Source: Coriaria nepalensis (lineage: Eukaryota; Streptophyta; Magnoliopsida; Cucurbitales; Coriariaceae). From it: DNA of 64,000 nucleotides. The stretch lies in NCBI GenBank assembly GCA_027186245.1, contig CP114486.1, positions 2,604,001 through 2,668,000 of the forward strand, written 5' to 3'. Positions 45,243 to 61,310 of the stretch are shown here, in pieces; position 1 is the stretch's first letter, and each line of letters starts with the position of its first letter. The notes under the pieces are model-generated. The model was not told the DNA's origin. It did not search any database and saw only the letters and a list, made by a program, of their open reading frames with translations. A program made the translations under genes and the position numbers.

Positions 45243-45572
45243 AGACACGACTGATCTTGTGTTAATCGATTTTATGTAATTCCGAATGCATAGAAATTTA
45301 TCTTTATGAAATTATCTTAAACTTGTTTAACTCATGATGTAATACAGCTGGTTTTTCATTGTTCAATGCCATGCTAAGAGGAAGATGACCCTGAACTTAA
45401 AAGTTAAAAAATTATTTAAAAAAGAAAAGAAAAGAAGTAAAAATCCAGTAGAAAATAACACTCTTTTTCAATATCTATTATTACAAAAACTTGGAACTTC
45501 TGTATCATGAAATAATGACAGAGAAATCAATCATATTATGAAAACTCCATAACATGCAAATATCATACTAAG

Positions 45573-46484
45573 TCAGGCAGTTTCCAGTTCCCTATTTAAA
45601 TAATCAACAAACATCCTTTTCGCACTATCAGCATCAGAAGGCGGTGGTGGCCCACTCAAACTTGTTTGCCCTGTCAACCTGATGAAAGTCCGCCGGAGCC
45701 GGCGAAGTTCTGGCAACCCAATCGATCTTGAAATATTAACAGCTGGTAATTCCTGGCCCAAAGAAACACCATTCAGAGGCCCTCCTAGTGCCCTAGACTG
45801 TGCTTCTACAATAGTACTAATAACCTCTTGTGTTGCCCTATCCAACTCATAAAGTGAATTCGATTCAGAAAATCTCATACTTTGCGTAGCAATAGTCGGC
45901 TGTAAAATCTTAACATCCCTTGATTTTGAGTCAACCCTTTTGGTCAAATACAATACAGCTTCTACAATGGCAGTAGAAGTTTTCTCTATTCCATCTCTAT
46001 GAGGCCATAGCTCAAACAAAGGCGAATCCCATCTATTTCTTCGATCCGGAATCTCAAACCTTCTAAACAAGTCGTCAAATATCTTCTCATCATAAGACTC
46101 TTCGCCTTTTGTTTCTCTACGATCATCATTCCATTTTCTACAACGGGTTTCATCCGAATCACAGTAAACTACACAGTATCTTATTCCAGTGGCACGGGCC
46201 AAGCACCACAGCTCGTACCTATAACCCTTTATATTGTTCAAGGAATCTATTATGATGATGTTATCTCTGGAGACTGATCTGTCCACTTCCGATCGGAGCA
46301 CTCCTCTTAGATTCTTTTCTGAGGGCATATTGGCATAGCTCTGGTTTCGTTCGAGGTGAAGGGAGGTTTCATTGATTATACGAATAGTTTCTTTTGTTTC
46401 TGATTCCTTGAGAGCTTCTGCTAGGCAGAGTGCAGCTGTGGATTTCCCACTGCACGGTTGCCCACAAATTACGACCAACGCCAT
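45573..46484 (-). CDS. DRL1: KTI12/DRL1 Elongator-associated protein
   Basis: A single coding exon gives 303 residues, close to the known plant length of about 302. The N-terminal P-loop is GQPCSGKST (8-16). Further family blocks are INETSLHL, DNIIIIDSLNNIKGYRYELW, YCVVYCDSDETRCRKWN, FDDLFRRFEIPDRRNRWDSP and the C-terminal LRRLRRTFIRLTG followed by RMFVDYLNREL. KTI12 homologues bind the Elongator complex and tRNA and promote wobble-uridine modification; the Arabidopsis gene DRL1 (At1g13870, from memory) affects leaf polarity and meristems. The leader contains an intron (donor about 46747, acceptor about 46540 on the minus strand). The gene converges with the p24 gene. Confidence 0.95.
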   Translation of the reverse strand: MALVVICGQPCSGKSTAALCLAEALKESETKETIRIINETSLHLERNQSYANMPSEKNLRGVLRSEVDRSVSRDNIIIIDSLNNIKGYRYELWCLARATGIRYCVVYCDSDETRCRKWNDDRRETKGEESYDEKIFDDLFRRFEIPDRRNRWDSPLFELWPHRDGIEKTSTAIVEAVLYLTKRVDSKSRDVKILQPTIATQSMRFSESNSLYELDRATQEVISTIVEAQSRALGGPLNGVSLGQELPAVNISRSIGLPELRRLRRTFIRLTGQTSLSGPPPPSDADSAKRMFVDYLNRELETA

Positions 46485-47363
46485 TTTTTCGGGATGATTG
46501 TGCTTATTGGGGTAAGATGATTAGAAGTTCCCACCTAAGAAAAAGATTATATTACAGTTCAAATCACGGATAAAGTACAAATATGACATAACCTTGTTAA
46601 ACTGCTTCAGATTGCTTCTCATCAGCTACAGAAATCCCAACCCCAGAAAACCCTAACCCTGTAACACCATTAATAAAATTAAAAAACAAAAAACCGCTCT
46701 TTTCGAATTCAGGTCCAGAGTAGCAATTCAGAGGACAAGAAAGTTACCTTGGAATTTGGAAGAATCAGGGAGCGGCAGTTTAGCGTACGAGTCCCAGCCA
46801 CTTTGATCCGAACCGACTGTTTTTTTTTTTTTTGCTGTACCGCTCGCCAAGTGCCGACGAAGATGCAAGAACGAGGAAGAATGTTCAATTTGATTCGTTT
46901 TTACAAAGTTGCGTATTTTTAGAGTTTAGTAACGTGCTTTTACCTTTGATACGGGACTGGGCCTGGTCCTGATCATGGGCCTGGTGTGGGTACGTATAGT
47001 CTTCAACCGGGCTTGGCTATACCCAGTTTCTACTTTCTACTATACGTTTATTCGCACTGGTGTGGGTACGTTTATTCTTTGATCAATGATCAAAGAATAT
47101 GGGTGATGTTTCTCCTATAAGAAATATGAACTTCAAAGTTCAAATCAAGCTTCTTATCACATAACATAATATACATGTCGTTCCACAATATGTATATTTT
47201 GTGCTCTAAAAAACTATAAAATATTCCATATCACAAAAACTGAAAGAATCATCTACAACACCAAATCCTAAATAACCTGATCTGGGTGTGAATACATTAG
47301 ACTACGAGGGGCGGAAGAAGCGTACGTCCGTAGCAAGAATTGGAATATTTGACACTTCATTTA
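46485..47363. other. Leader/promoter of KTI12 gene and 3' flank of the CobW gene
   Basis: The left part holds the spliced leader of the KTI12 gene. The rest is intergenic, with two direct copies of CTGGTGTGGGTACG (about 46981 and 47057) and a palindrome at 47074-47098. No gene is supported. Confidence 0.5.
47074..47098. repeat. 25-bp palindrome
   Basis: Arms ATTCTTTGATCA and TGATCAAAGAAT are perfect reverse complements around a single A. It lies between the KTI12 and CobW genes. Confidence 0.8.
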
Positions 47364-49869
47364 TCAACGAACTACACATTCTCTAAAGGAATCACAAAGA
47401 ACCTTCTCATTCAGATTATGACCTGCAAATCAAGAAGAGTAGATTAGAGACCCCTCAGCTTTTAATTATTTTACGGAACGACATCAAAGAAAAATAAAAA
47501 CCTGTTCATTCAATACCTATAAACACAATCCGGTTGATTGGATTTTCTTCTTCTTTCCATTTGCGTGCCGGAACAATCTCATATATCTCCCTCACAGCCT
47601 GCCAAATGCTCGAGAAAGCAAACCATATAAAGCAACCCCATTAAATAAATATTACAATGCAAATGGATGAAGGTTTCCACTTTCTTCAAATTCTGTGCAT
47701 GCCTGTGTTATGGACACATTGCTAGAGCATATGATCCACTAAAAAACCGAATAAACACACTTTCACAACTAGAAAAACAGAGATATGAAGTTTGTTTATG
47801 CCATGTAAGATGACTAACTTCCAAGGAAAGACAGTCATACCTGCAAAGTATGTAGTTGAGTAGAACTTTCCACACTCAAAACTCCCTTGGAGCGATAAAC
47901 ATCAAAACCATACTTCTTTTCCCAAAGGATCTCCTCAAGCCATACACGTACCTGTGCAAAACAAATTTCAAAATATGCATCTAGAAACAGTGACTGTTTT
48001 CAATTCAATTCAATTCAATTAATTTCAAATTCTTTTTCCTTTTTTTTGTAAACCCATTTGGCTTACATAGAAAGGAAGCCACATAAAACAAATAAGGCAT
48101 CAAATTTAACTAATCAGATTAAACTGTTTAGTTTCTTAATGGTTAAAGGTAGAAATATGAAGGGAAATTTGGGACACATGTTCCTTATTAGAAGGGAAAC
48201 ACACTCATAACATCATGACAAAGCATCATGCCAAGATGTCAAAACACACTCATAACTGTTTTCACAAAATTACCTTCTCAAGGTCCACTTTCTGGGGCTC
48301 TGTGATGCATAGAGTTCTTACACCAGAACTATGAAGATCCTGGGTTGCTAGGGAATGGCTATCCTCCAATAATGCTTCCAAATGAGCAGCACGCTAAGAA
48401 GCAGAAAAAAACCGAGCAGTATTAACTAACAAAACTCAATTTGAACAAAGACAATGAACTAAGGATCAGAGAAGAAAATGATGTGACTGACTGTAGCATC
48501 ATATGCATCGCAGTTCAGAATCCTAGACAATTCGACTTGACAGCGAACAGAACGAATAATGGTGGCAAGGGAGTTAATCTTACGAATTTCCCTCTCCAGG
48601 TCCTCCAATAAACCTCCAGAACCCTCTGGAGAAACCAAATCGACCTTATTAAGAATGATAGTATCCTACAATGACGAGAGAAAAAAAAAAAAGCCCAGCA
48701 CACATTTTAAAAACTCAGAAAAATAAATAAGGGATAGAAAAAAGGAAGAAGCATAAAAGTGTGTGAAGCAGTGACAAAATGATAAAAATCAACGACTACT
48801 ACACAAAGAGGGATATATGCTGATTAAACAGACTTACTAAGCCGAAAAATAAGTAATGAGTAGATAACATATTGGTAATTACCGCAAATGCTATTTGATG
48901 ATATGCTTCCGGAAATGATGATGAAACTCGATGCTCAGTGAGCTGGAACTGAAGGTTCTTGGAATCAACAACCTACCAAGCAGCAAATCAACAAAAGCAA
49001 AAATTAAAAAGTGAGAACAAAATAATTTGCCCTCTTCGAAAATCAGAATACAAGTAATATAAATTCCCATCACAATTGACATGTGTGAACCAACAAAAAT
49101 AGGATTAGATTTAATAAGCATCACTTTTTTTGTCCCCATTTACCAAACAGGAGGCTAACTTAACTGTATAGAAGACAACAAAATTATCAATAAATAAATG
49201 AAATAACTGTAGAAACAATAACTTACTGTGATAATAGAATCAAGCTTGACTGCTGATTCAAGCTGATCATCCAGCCAAAGAACCGAAGCAAGTGGAGCTG
49301 GATTTGCTAACCCAGTGGTCTCTAGCAATATATGATCGAGCCTAAATAAAGCACAAAAACTCAATCCACTCTTAAGAAGAAAGTCAAACTTCGTAGAATA
49401 GTCCATACCTTTCTTTCCTCTGCACGAGTTGTTCAAGAGCTTGAACTAGACTGTGCTTGACAGTGCAACATATACATCCATTTGCAAGCTCCACCCATTC
49501 TTCAACCAATGCTCCACCATCACCTTCGTTTATCATCGCCCTTTCTACTCCGATTTCCTCTCCGAACTCGTTCAGTATCACAGCGATTCTCTTTCCGTGT
49601 TTCGAATTCAATACATGATTAACCAGCTGAAATTAATAATAAATAAATTTAAAAAAAACACAAACCACAACCTTTTTAAATCGTTATATCTTTGTTAATG
49701 AATTTCAGAATTGGAGTATACATACGGTGGACTTTCCAGCTCCGAGATAGCCAGTAATGACGGTGACGCCGACTGAAACGCCGTCGTCTTCATCTGCATG
49801 CCGTTTCGAGTCGGAGACTGCTTCGTCGATTTCAACAGCGAGAGGTGGACTCTCTTCTTCGTCCTCCAT
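47364..49869 (-). CDS. CobW/COG0523 GTPase, ZNG1-like zinc metallochaperone
   Basis: Nine exons on the minus strand: 49869-49726, 49626-49409, 49341-49227, 48972-48883, 48665-48492, 48393-48274, 47951-47841, 47598-47517 and 47422-47364. They join in phase to 370 residues. Motifs: Walker A GYLGAGKST (40-48); the family metal-binding CxCC at C99, C101 and C102 (NGCICCTV); HILLETTGLANPAPL; NKVDL near 195; and a CobW C-terminal domain ending FIGHNLNE. This family binds Zn2+ through CxCC and uses GTP to deliver metal to client enzymes such as methionine aminopeptidase. The acidic N-terminus (MEDEEESPPLAVE) is not a transit peptide, so a cytosolic protein is expected, unlike plastid homologues. The syntenic gene is At1g26520 (from memory). 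An acceptor-like TTTTGCAG lies just before the start codon. Confidence 0.92.
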
Positions 49870-51132
49870 TTTCGAAACCACCACCTTCTGCAAAATTGGG
49901 GTTTATGAGCCTCTACTGGATCATGGGCCGGAAAACAGGTGCAACTTCCACCCCGGTTGTGTGTTAAATGGCCCAACTAACAAATTAGAGAGTTTTAGAC
50001 AACAACAAAAAAACCAACTCCTGGTCCACACGTGATGCTTTCTTTTAAAGAGAGATGAGAGAGAAAAGGATCGAATGAAAAGTGAATAAAAACCCAGCCA
50101 AACAACATAACGTCTATATTACATCATATCTCTACTCTTTTATTAATACAAGATTGTATAGTTACGTACTCTTTAGTCCATGATCTAACATTTACGTATG
50201 TTCATGAAAATACGTATGTTCTACTGCATATATTATGTAATGAAAATACGTATGCTCTACTGAAGACATGAAAACAATGATGTCGGAAATAATTCTAGTA
50301 ATCTAATACAGATCGATCGAATATCATCACCATATCAAGTTTGATATATAGTTGACATTTATCTATTATTTTGTACAACTCTCAGGAAAAATGAGATGTG
50401 GGGTCGGCCAATTTTAATAACAACGTGTTGAAAAAAGAAAAACAAAAAACAAAAAAAGAAGATGATTTCTTCTATGTTAAGAGTTGGAATGAATCACTAA
50501 AACATCCCACATCGAAAAATAAAAGCCAAAAGAGGATTAGATGATACAGAAGCAAAGAAAAGTAGTAAAATTATTTATATATTTTTTCTACTGCATCGTT
50601 CCTTATACAACATATCGGTTTCTTATACTAAAATTGGTAGGAGATCATGTGATAAATGGGGGGTCAACCATAGTAATGATTAGAATGATACTTGACCAAC
50701 GAATGAGGTGTCATATAGAGCACTAATCTTAGAAGCAAAACAAGGATATAAAAAACGTGAACTAAGTGAGTTTTATAGATACCCTAAAGAGTTAAAGAGT
50801 ATCAGTTAAGAAAAAAAGGGTTAGGGTACCAGAAAATCGTCCACTATATATATATATATATATATTATGGTAGGGGTTCAAAATTTTGAGAAGTGTTGTA
50901 ACTCTTCTTATCAGTCAATTGCGCTACGTTTATGATGATAGTAGATATGGTAGAATGGAGCACGCCGAAGCAAGACAAAATGTGAAAGGAAGGCGCTCCT
51001 TTTTGGTTTTTGGCCAGCTAATAAAAGGACACAGCAGCACCACCCCACTATCTGATATCACCAATTCTGTTTCCACATCTTTCTAATAAAATTTTTTAAT
51101 TTTTTTTTTTCATTTATATTTCTTCTATTTTT
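49870..51132. other. Divergent promoter region between CobW and beta-glucosidase genes
   Basis: About 1.3 kb separates the divergent starts. It contains a (TA)10 run at 50845-50864 and AT-rich sequence, and no supportable gene. Confidence 0.55.
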
Positions 51133-51141
51133 CTATATATA
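51133..51141 (+). promoter_or_regulatory. TATA box of the beta-glucosidase gene
   Basis: Ctatatata lies 56 bases before the start codon, giving a short leader of about 25-30 bases if the usual spacing holds. Confidence 0.6.
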
Positions 51142-51196
51142 CACACACTCGCAACAATACAATACCCACATCTTTCATTTTTCTCTGAGAAGGCCT

Positions 51197-54452
<3,256 letters not shown>

Positions 54453-55530
54453 CCATGTCCGAACATATGCAGCTTTGCCTATCTAGTATTGTGTTATTTG
54501 AGAAAAAATATTGAAAAGAAATCAGATTTAAAATAATAATAAATATCACTTGAGTTAATGAGTCCGATTAAAATTCAATTATATTAATACTTTTAATTTT
54601 TAGTGGTATAATCTAAAATTCTCAAAAAATTTATCCTTTCCAAACTGATCGCACATCTTATCTCGTGGTTTATTAATAAGAAATTTTACCAGTAATTTCA
54701 ATTATCTTAAATTTAATATAAAACTCTTCTTAAATTAAAATATAATTTAAGAATCCTCGTTTAATGTAAAATTAATAAAATATATAGGATTCACACATTT
54801 AATGGTCTTATAACTAAATGGGGAACCTTCAAGTTAAAATCCAACTCCAAGAAGAAGGGAAATGATAATAAAAATAAGAAATTAAAACTAACACTTTCTG
54901 GTTAGTGATCTGCTTGTATTGTTTAATGGCTTTTGTTTACTATTGTTCGAGTTTTTCCTTGGTTAATTCCTTTGTTCATTGTTATCTGTTGATGATCTTA
55001 TGCTCTTGTTATAGATCTGATAGGTGATTCTAATTTCTGATACATTTTTCATTTCCGTTCGGGAAAAGTGTTAATTTACGCCCCCCTAATTTGAACATTT
55101 TAATCATCTGCTCGTCTCTCTCTCTCTCAGAATAGAATTGGATCCACTATCCAAGTTTAAGAAGTGAGCTTCCAATCTTTATATATATCTGATTAATTAT
55201 GCAATATTCACTTTTTTCATAATTCAGAGTTTCTGAAAATCTTGTATTCGAGTGATAGTATCTGCTTCATATATATCGTTGAACATATTTCCAAATTTTA
55301 TGTTTTCGGACTACTCGTATCTTAACCTGCACGGTTGCTTATTGAATAGAACATAGATCTCGATTGATGGTTATATAATCAATTTGTTTATGACATAATC
55401 ATGATGCATAATTATGGGACACATCATTTTTCTGGCTCTTTTCATAATTCTTACTCCTTGTTTCTCACTAAGCTGATCTAGGTTTCGTTTTTTTTTTTTT
55501 TTTTATAGGATTCTTGAATAAACAATAATA
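54453..55530. other. Intergenic region and spliced leader of the UGD locus
   Basis: AT-rich sequence up to about 54850 is followed by a CT-rich leader (about 55110-55165). A leader intron of about 350 bases ends at an acceptor at about 55508, shortly before the UGD start codon. Plant UGD genes usually have just such a leader intron and an uninterrupted coding exon. Confidence 0.55.
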
Positions 55531-56974
55531 ATGGTTAAGATCTGTTGTATCGGAGCTGGCTACGTCGGCGGGCCCACCATGGCCGTGATTGCTCTGAAAT
55601 GCCCTTCAATCGAGGTTGCTGTGGTTGACATTTCCGTCTCTCGAATCAATGCCTGGAATAGTGATACTCTCCCGATATACGAGCCCGGTCCTTGATGATG
55701 TTCTCAAACAACGCAGAGGAAAAAACCTCTTCTTCAGTACAGATGTTGAAAAACATGTCACAGAGGCTGACATAGTCTTTGTTTCTGTTAATACTCCAAC
55801 CAAAACCCAAGGTATTGGGGCTGGAAAAGCAGCTGATCTGACCTACTGGGAAAGTGCTGCTCGTATGATAGCAGATGTCTCGAAATCAGACAAAATTGTT
55901 GTTGAGAAATCTACTGTCCCTGTAAAAACGGCTGAGGCAATTGAGAAGATTCTGACCCACAACAGCAAAGGTATCACCATTCAGATCCTCTCGAACCCGG
56001 AGTTTCTTGCCGAGGGAACTGCAATTCAAGACTTGTTCAATCCTGACAGAGTACTTATTGGTGGTAGGGAAACCCCTGAAGGCCGAAAAGCCATTGCAAC
56101 TCTTAGAGATGTTTATGCTCACTGGGTCCCACTTGAACAAATTCTCTGCACTAATCTATGGTCAGCTGAGCTTTCAAAGCTTGCTGCCAATGCCTTCTTG
56201 GCACAGAGGATATCTTCTGTTAATGCCATTTCCGCTCTTTGTGAAGCAACCGGTGCTGATGTGACCGAGGTGTCACATGCCGTAGGCAAAGACTCAAGAA
56301 TCGGACCGAAATTCTTGAATGCTAGTGTTGGGTTTGGTGGGTCCTGCTTCCAAAAGGACATATTGAACCTGGTCTATATCTGTGAATGTAATGGCTTACC
56401 TGAAGTAGCTAACTATTGGAAACAGGTCATTAAAGTAAATGACTATCAGAAAACCTGATTCGCTAACCGGGTTGTTTCCTCTATGTTCAACACAGTGTTG
56501 GGAAAGAAAATTGCTATTATTGGATTCGCCTTTAAGAAAGATACAGGGGATACTAGAGAGACACCTGCAATTGATGTGTGTAAAGGGCTCATAGGAGATA
56601 AAGCAACTTTAAGCATATATGATCCGCAAGTTTCTGAGGACCAGATCCAGAGAGATCTTTCAATGAAGAAGTTTGATTGGGACCATCCTGTTCATCTTCA
56701 GCCCATGAGCCCTACTGCAAAAAAGCAAGTTAGTGTTGTTTGGGATGCTTATGAGGCAACAAAAGATGCTCATGGAGTTTGCATTTTGACCGAGTGGTAT
56801 GAATTCAAGAAGCTTGATTATCAGAAGATTTACGATGATATGCAGAAACCAGCATTTGTTTTTGACGGCCAGAGTGTTGTAGATGCTGAGAAGCTGAGGC
56901 AGATAGGGTTTATCGTTTACTCAATTGGTAAGCCGCTCGATCACTGGTTCAAGGATATTCCGGCAGTGGCTTAA
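55531..56974 (+). pseudogene. UGD1: UDP-glucose 6-dehydrogenase, broken by a frameshift and a nonsense codon
   Basis: The whole locus aligns with plant UGD (UDP-glucose to UDP-glucuronate, two NAD+ reductions, cytosolic, supplying pectin and hemicellulose precursors). The start [19 protein letters not shown] holds the NAD-binding GxGxxG. After DTLPIYEPG an extra C at 55690-55691 shifts the frame, giving TGA at 55693. The rest continues in the +1 frame: [44 protein letters not shown], and [14 protein letters not shown] with the catalytic Cys. An in-frame TGA at 56456-56458 stands where family members have CGA (Arg) after NDYQK; the frame then runs to KPLDHWFKDIPAVA. Only these two lesions are visible, so inactivation is recent or, less likely, reflects assembly error. 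Position matches UGD1 (At1g26570, from memory). Confidence 0.85.
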
Positions 56975-58257
56975 AATAAACAGAGACAAGTGATTTTTGT
57001 GAGAGATGGTCTAACATCTTTCTATACAGCCCTCTTTTAGTTATCATGTTTCTTGTTTGGGATTATATCAGTTTGTTCAAGTAGTTTACTACTTACTAGT
57101 GATTCAGAAAGAAAAAAGGAAAAAGTAGTTTACTAGTTGGTTTAAAATGTCTTTAGTCAGTGGAATATCAGATTTCTTGGTTTTTTTGTAATAAATAATC
57201 AGCAATGTTTTACGAAAAATTTGTATATAAATATTATATATTTAATTCTGTTAAATAAAATAATTTTATTTATCAAATTACGGGGAGTAGTATATGAATT
57301 ATATTCATACAAAAATTAATGTATTTTATGTTGATAATTTTTTATAATCAAAATTTGAAATACGTAATAGATATATTTTTTAAAAATAATATTTTTATCA
57401 TCTCGGATTATTTGTAGGTTATTGTGAAATTATTTTCATGATATGACAAGCATTTATAAAATTTCACAAATAATGGTAAAACTTTGTTATGAAATATATT
57501 TAATTTTGGACAGTAAGAAAACATGAAAGAAGAAAAGTATTATTTCTTTTTTACAAATTTTTTTTATTTATGAATGAAATTAATATATATTCATAAAATA
57601 ATATAAACAGTCATATTTTTTGAAAAAATAGTTAAATTATTTTAAAAGTTATATATTTGAATTTCTGATATTTAAATTCTAATAATAACTAATCGTTTTA
57701 ACTATCAGCTGTTTAAATGAAACAATAATAAGCATCTCACGCTCACGCCGCGCGCAAGTGCTCGCATGTACGAGTCCCGATCAAATTTCAATCCTTATTA
57801 TATATTACAAATACTCATTATTTACAATCGTTCATAAATATTTTAAAAATTTTCTCTATTTTCAATATATAATATATTTAATTATATTTAATTATATTTA
57901 AAAAATATTTTTAAATTTAGACCATTATCTCATTTTACTTTGACCAATTGAAAATTCGACAGTTTACATTCTTCATCTAATAGAGTATGCTTTCGTGATA
58001 TAGATGATATAGAATATAGTTAAGAGTTATTTGAAAATGATATTTTTTAAGTTACAATTTTTATGATGTAATAAATCCGACACAGGTCAAATGATTCAAA
58101 ATGTATTACATTAAAAATAAGTAATAAATATAGAAATTTTATTGAAAGAAATTAAATAAAAATATTCCGTAATTCATATTTAGGATCAAGCGAAGATAAA
58201 TTAGCAAATTAAACAGGGATGTTTTGGTAATTCTCAAATAGGCGGGCCGGTTTTGGC
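56975..58257. other. AT-rich intergenic region
   Basis: No gene is supported. The sequence is mostly A/T with one short GC-rich patch near 57745-57780. Confidence 0.55.
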
Positions 58258-58266
58258 CTTATATAG
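58258..58266 (+). promoter_or_regulatory. TATA box of the ELM2/SANT gene
   Basis: Cttatatag is followed about 30-60 bases later by a CT-rich leader. The leader extends to a donor at about 59003 (gag/gtaaat), and a leader intron of about 730 bases ends at 59735, one base before the start ATG. Confidence 0.5.
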
Positions 58267-59736
58267 GATCCAGACCAAACATCGTTCTCCCCTCGTGTTC
58301 TAATCTAGCCCGGTTCTTCTATCCTGAACCGCTTCGTTTTACAAAAAGCACGAACCGTACCTTTTCGAGCTTTCCTCGTCTTTCCCCTTTCGATCTATCT
58401 CAGATCGATCTGTGATATCACCTTGATTTCTTCTTCTAACCTTTGAATTGAATTTATATTCTTTCAATTCGTCTTATTCTGTGCCTATCGATCCCAAAAT
58501 CTACTATTCTCGTCGATCATAAATAATTCTAGGTTTCTGATCAGATCTCTTCGAGTCCCTTAATTGTTTCGATTTCCTCACTCTTTTGGGGCATCGTTTC
58601 AGTTTTTCTTCTTCCCCTTTTTGATTCGCTCCTAATTTTGTACATAATATCTACCCGTTCAATTTCTAGGGTACCGAAGTTTCCGATTCGTTAGGGTTTG
58701 ATCGTCTTCAAAATTTCGTTAGGGGTTTTGTTTTGGTTGACGATTTTACATTTTTTATCGTTTCTTTTGTGATTAATTTCTCGATTTGACATCTAATTGT
58801 TGGAATTAGGGTTAGGGTTCCTGGGATTTTGGGGGCAACTCTATTGGGTCCAATTCAGTTGGGTATTCGTACCCTTTCACTAAGAAGCTACGTTTTTCGC
58901 TTAATTCGGTTGTTCTTTATCTCGATCAAGGCTTTTAGAGCCTCCACTTGGGTCTTCAAGTTAATTTCTTATTTTTGCGGCGTTTGAAGTTCGAATTTTG
59001 GAGGTAAATATCTTGTTAGTTTTCAGTGGTGCTCTTTATGGGGCCTAAAAGTATTGCATGTAATGTTATGGAAGCAAGTGCGATCATTTGTTACTATTTG
59101 TTATAATAATTGGGCTGTCTCACTAATTTTCTGTGTTTTTTCCCAGTGTTATCTACTAGTTTAATTCTCATCTAGCTAACTGTTTTGCAAGCTCAGCTTT
59201 TCAACTATGTTTGTTAATGATCGCTGACTAATGAAGTAATTTATGATCATTAATGAACTTTTGAAGCTTTTACTTTCTGGTTGTTCCGTTTACCAAATTT
59301 TTGTTAAGGAATAATAATACATGTATTTTGGCCCGATAAGATATTTCGACTGTATCTTTAAACTTCTTTTTTTTTTTTCAAAAGATCAGAATTTTTTTAC
59401 AATTTGAACGATTCTTAGTGGTCTGCTGTGATGATATTTCGTTTCTATGCTGGGATGTATCCATTTTCCTGGGATTAAATTCAAGTTTTAGCATTTTCTC
59501 CATTTAGAATGGAGTAATTTTATGTTGCTGTATAAGGCCACAGACTGGCTTATCATTTAGTATTCGTAATGTGTATACTATTATTTTTGGTTTGGGACAT
59601 CAGGAAAGTAACAAATGGTGTGCTCGAAGTGTTCTATGTATAATATATTTTTGGCGGTTGCACTGTTTATTGAAAGGGACTTAATATTATGTCTTATAGT
59701 CTTCAAATCTTACCAATTATTCTTCTTGCGGGCAGA

Positions 59737-61310
59737 ATGGGTTCCAAACGATCTTTTGACAGTGAAGAGTTCGAGGAGATTCCGTGTAAGCACCCTAGAC
59801 AACATGAAAGTATCAACAAGCCAACCTCATTTTCTGAGTTGACTCCTTTGTATCTCTTCCCCCAGAAACTTGAATTTTCAGGCATGTATCATGTGGTACA
59901 ACTGATGTAGTCTGCTCCTGCCTTGAGTGAGTACTTTTTTTAAATACTTGCATCAATCTTATCCACCATTTCAATGATACAGGTCAGAATGTGGGAGGCT
60001 TTCACGAGCTTCAATGGCATGATGCTCATGAAAAGGATACTGTTACTGAAATCTCAGATTTTGATGACAAGGATCTTGAGAGCAGTAACCCTTTCTCATG
60101 GGTCACCAGTATTTCTAGCGAAGAAGAAACTGGGTCCGGAGCAACTACTTTGACTCCATTGTCACCAGAACTCGGTGAATATCATTTCCCTCGAAGAACA
60201 TTTTCTCCTAGAAAGCAAGTTCCTGTTGGACCGAATCATCAGGCAAGTCTTCCAATATGGTGTGGGCATATTGAAGGGAGCAAGTTGGACATCAATGATA
60301 ATTTAAAGGAGGAGAAACTGATGGGGACTTGTGTTATTCCAATGCCATACTTGAATTTGCAAGACCAAGAAGATGTAAAAAGTGGAGAATCCCAAGTGAA
60401 TTGTGACTGCATGGATGAGGGATCTGTTAGATGTATACGGCAACATATCACAGAATCAAGGGAAAAGCTGAGGATAACTCTTGGCGATGAAAAGTTTGTG
60501 AATTTGGGGTTCTCAGACATGGGTGAGGAAGTTATTTGCAAATGGAATGAAGAAGAAGAACAGATGTTTCATGATACCGTCTATTCGAATCCTAAATCGT
60601 CAGGCCGGAATTTTTGGACTTACCTGTCGGTGGCTTTTCCTTCTCGCAATAAAAAAGAACTTGTTAGCTATTATTTTAATGTATTTATCCTTCGAAGGCG
60701 GGCTACTCAGAACCGATCTCAGTTCCTTGATGCTGATAGTGATGATGATGAATGGCAAGGAAGAAGGAATAAGGGTTCTTACAGATTTCGAGTGCAAGAA
60801 GAAGATGAAGACTCTGCAATTGAATCACTTGTCGTTCAAGTTGATCATGGTGACCATGAAGCTGATTCCTCTGAAGATGAAGAAAATGGATATATTGATG
60901 ATGAAAGTGAAGAAGAGGGTGGAGTTGAAGAAGATACAATTGATCCCATTGTTCATAATTTGGACAAGAATGCAGAGAAGGGTCTTCATGGTGGTCAAGA
61001 TGATTCTTGCATGTCTTTTGAAAGTCAGTTTAAGATGACCGATTTATGTTGTACTGATGATGATACTGTGTCTGAACGGCAGATAACTGGAGTCAAGACT
61101 GGGAACGGAAGATCTTTGCGTAGTAACTCCGATGTTTCTGGGTATATTATGTCTGAGCCAAGTGCTATTAAAGCTTGGGATGTTAGGTCGCTTACCCGTC
61201 CAGGAGAAGATGCTGATCTTCTACCGACTTGGAAAATGATTGAAGAGATTTTTGGACAAGATGTGGATGTGGAGTTTAACAAGACGGATCATGGGAAAGG
61301 CTCCAGTTAG
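59737..61310 (+). CDS. ELM2 and SANT/Myb-like domain protein
   Basis: Two coding exons: about 59737-59890 (MGSKRSFDSEEFEEIPCKHP) and about 59988-61310. The intron ends are uncertain by a few codons; donor choices at 59883-59893 and acceptors at 59983 or 59988 all give an open frame. An ELM2-like segment starts at VPVGPNHQASLPIWCG, and a SANT-type module follows (KWNEEEEQMFHDTVYSNPKS then FWTYLSVAFPSRNKKELVSY and YFNVFILRRR). Long acidic stretches follow (DADSDDDEW, SEEEGGVEEDT), and a conserved-looking C-terminus contains WKMIEEIFGQDVD. ELM2/SANT proteins are usually scaffolds of histone-deacetylase complexes, acting in the nucleus. From memory the homologues are At1g26580 and At1g13880, both in the matching syntenic segments. 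Biochemical function is inferred only from the domains. Confidence 0.85.

Noticed and set aside
60523..61038. 171-codon + strand frame inside the ELM2/SANT gene
   Set aside because: It overlaps the ELM2/SANT coding exon in another frame and is rich in Met/Lys/Leu created by the acidic GAT/GAA-rich coding sequence.
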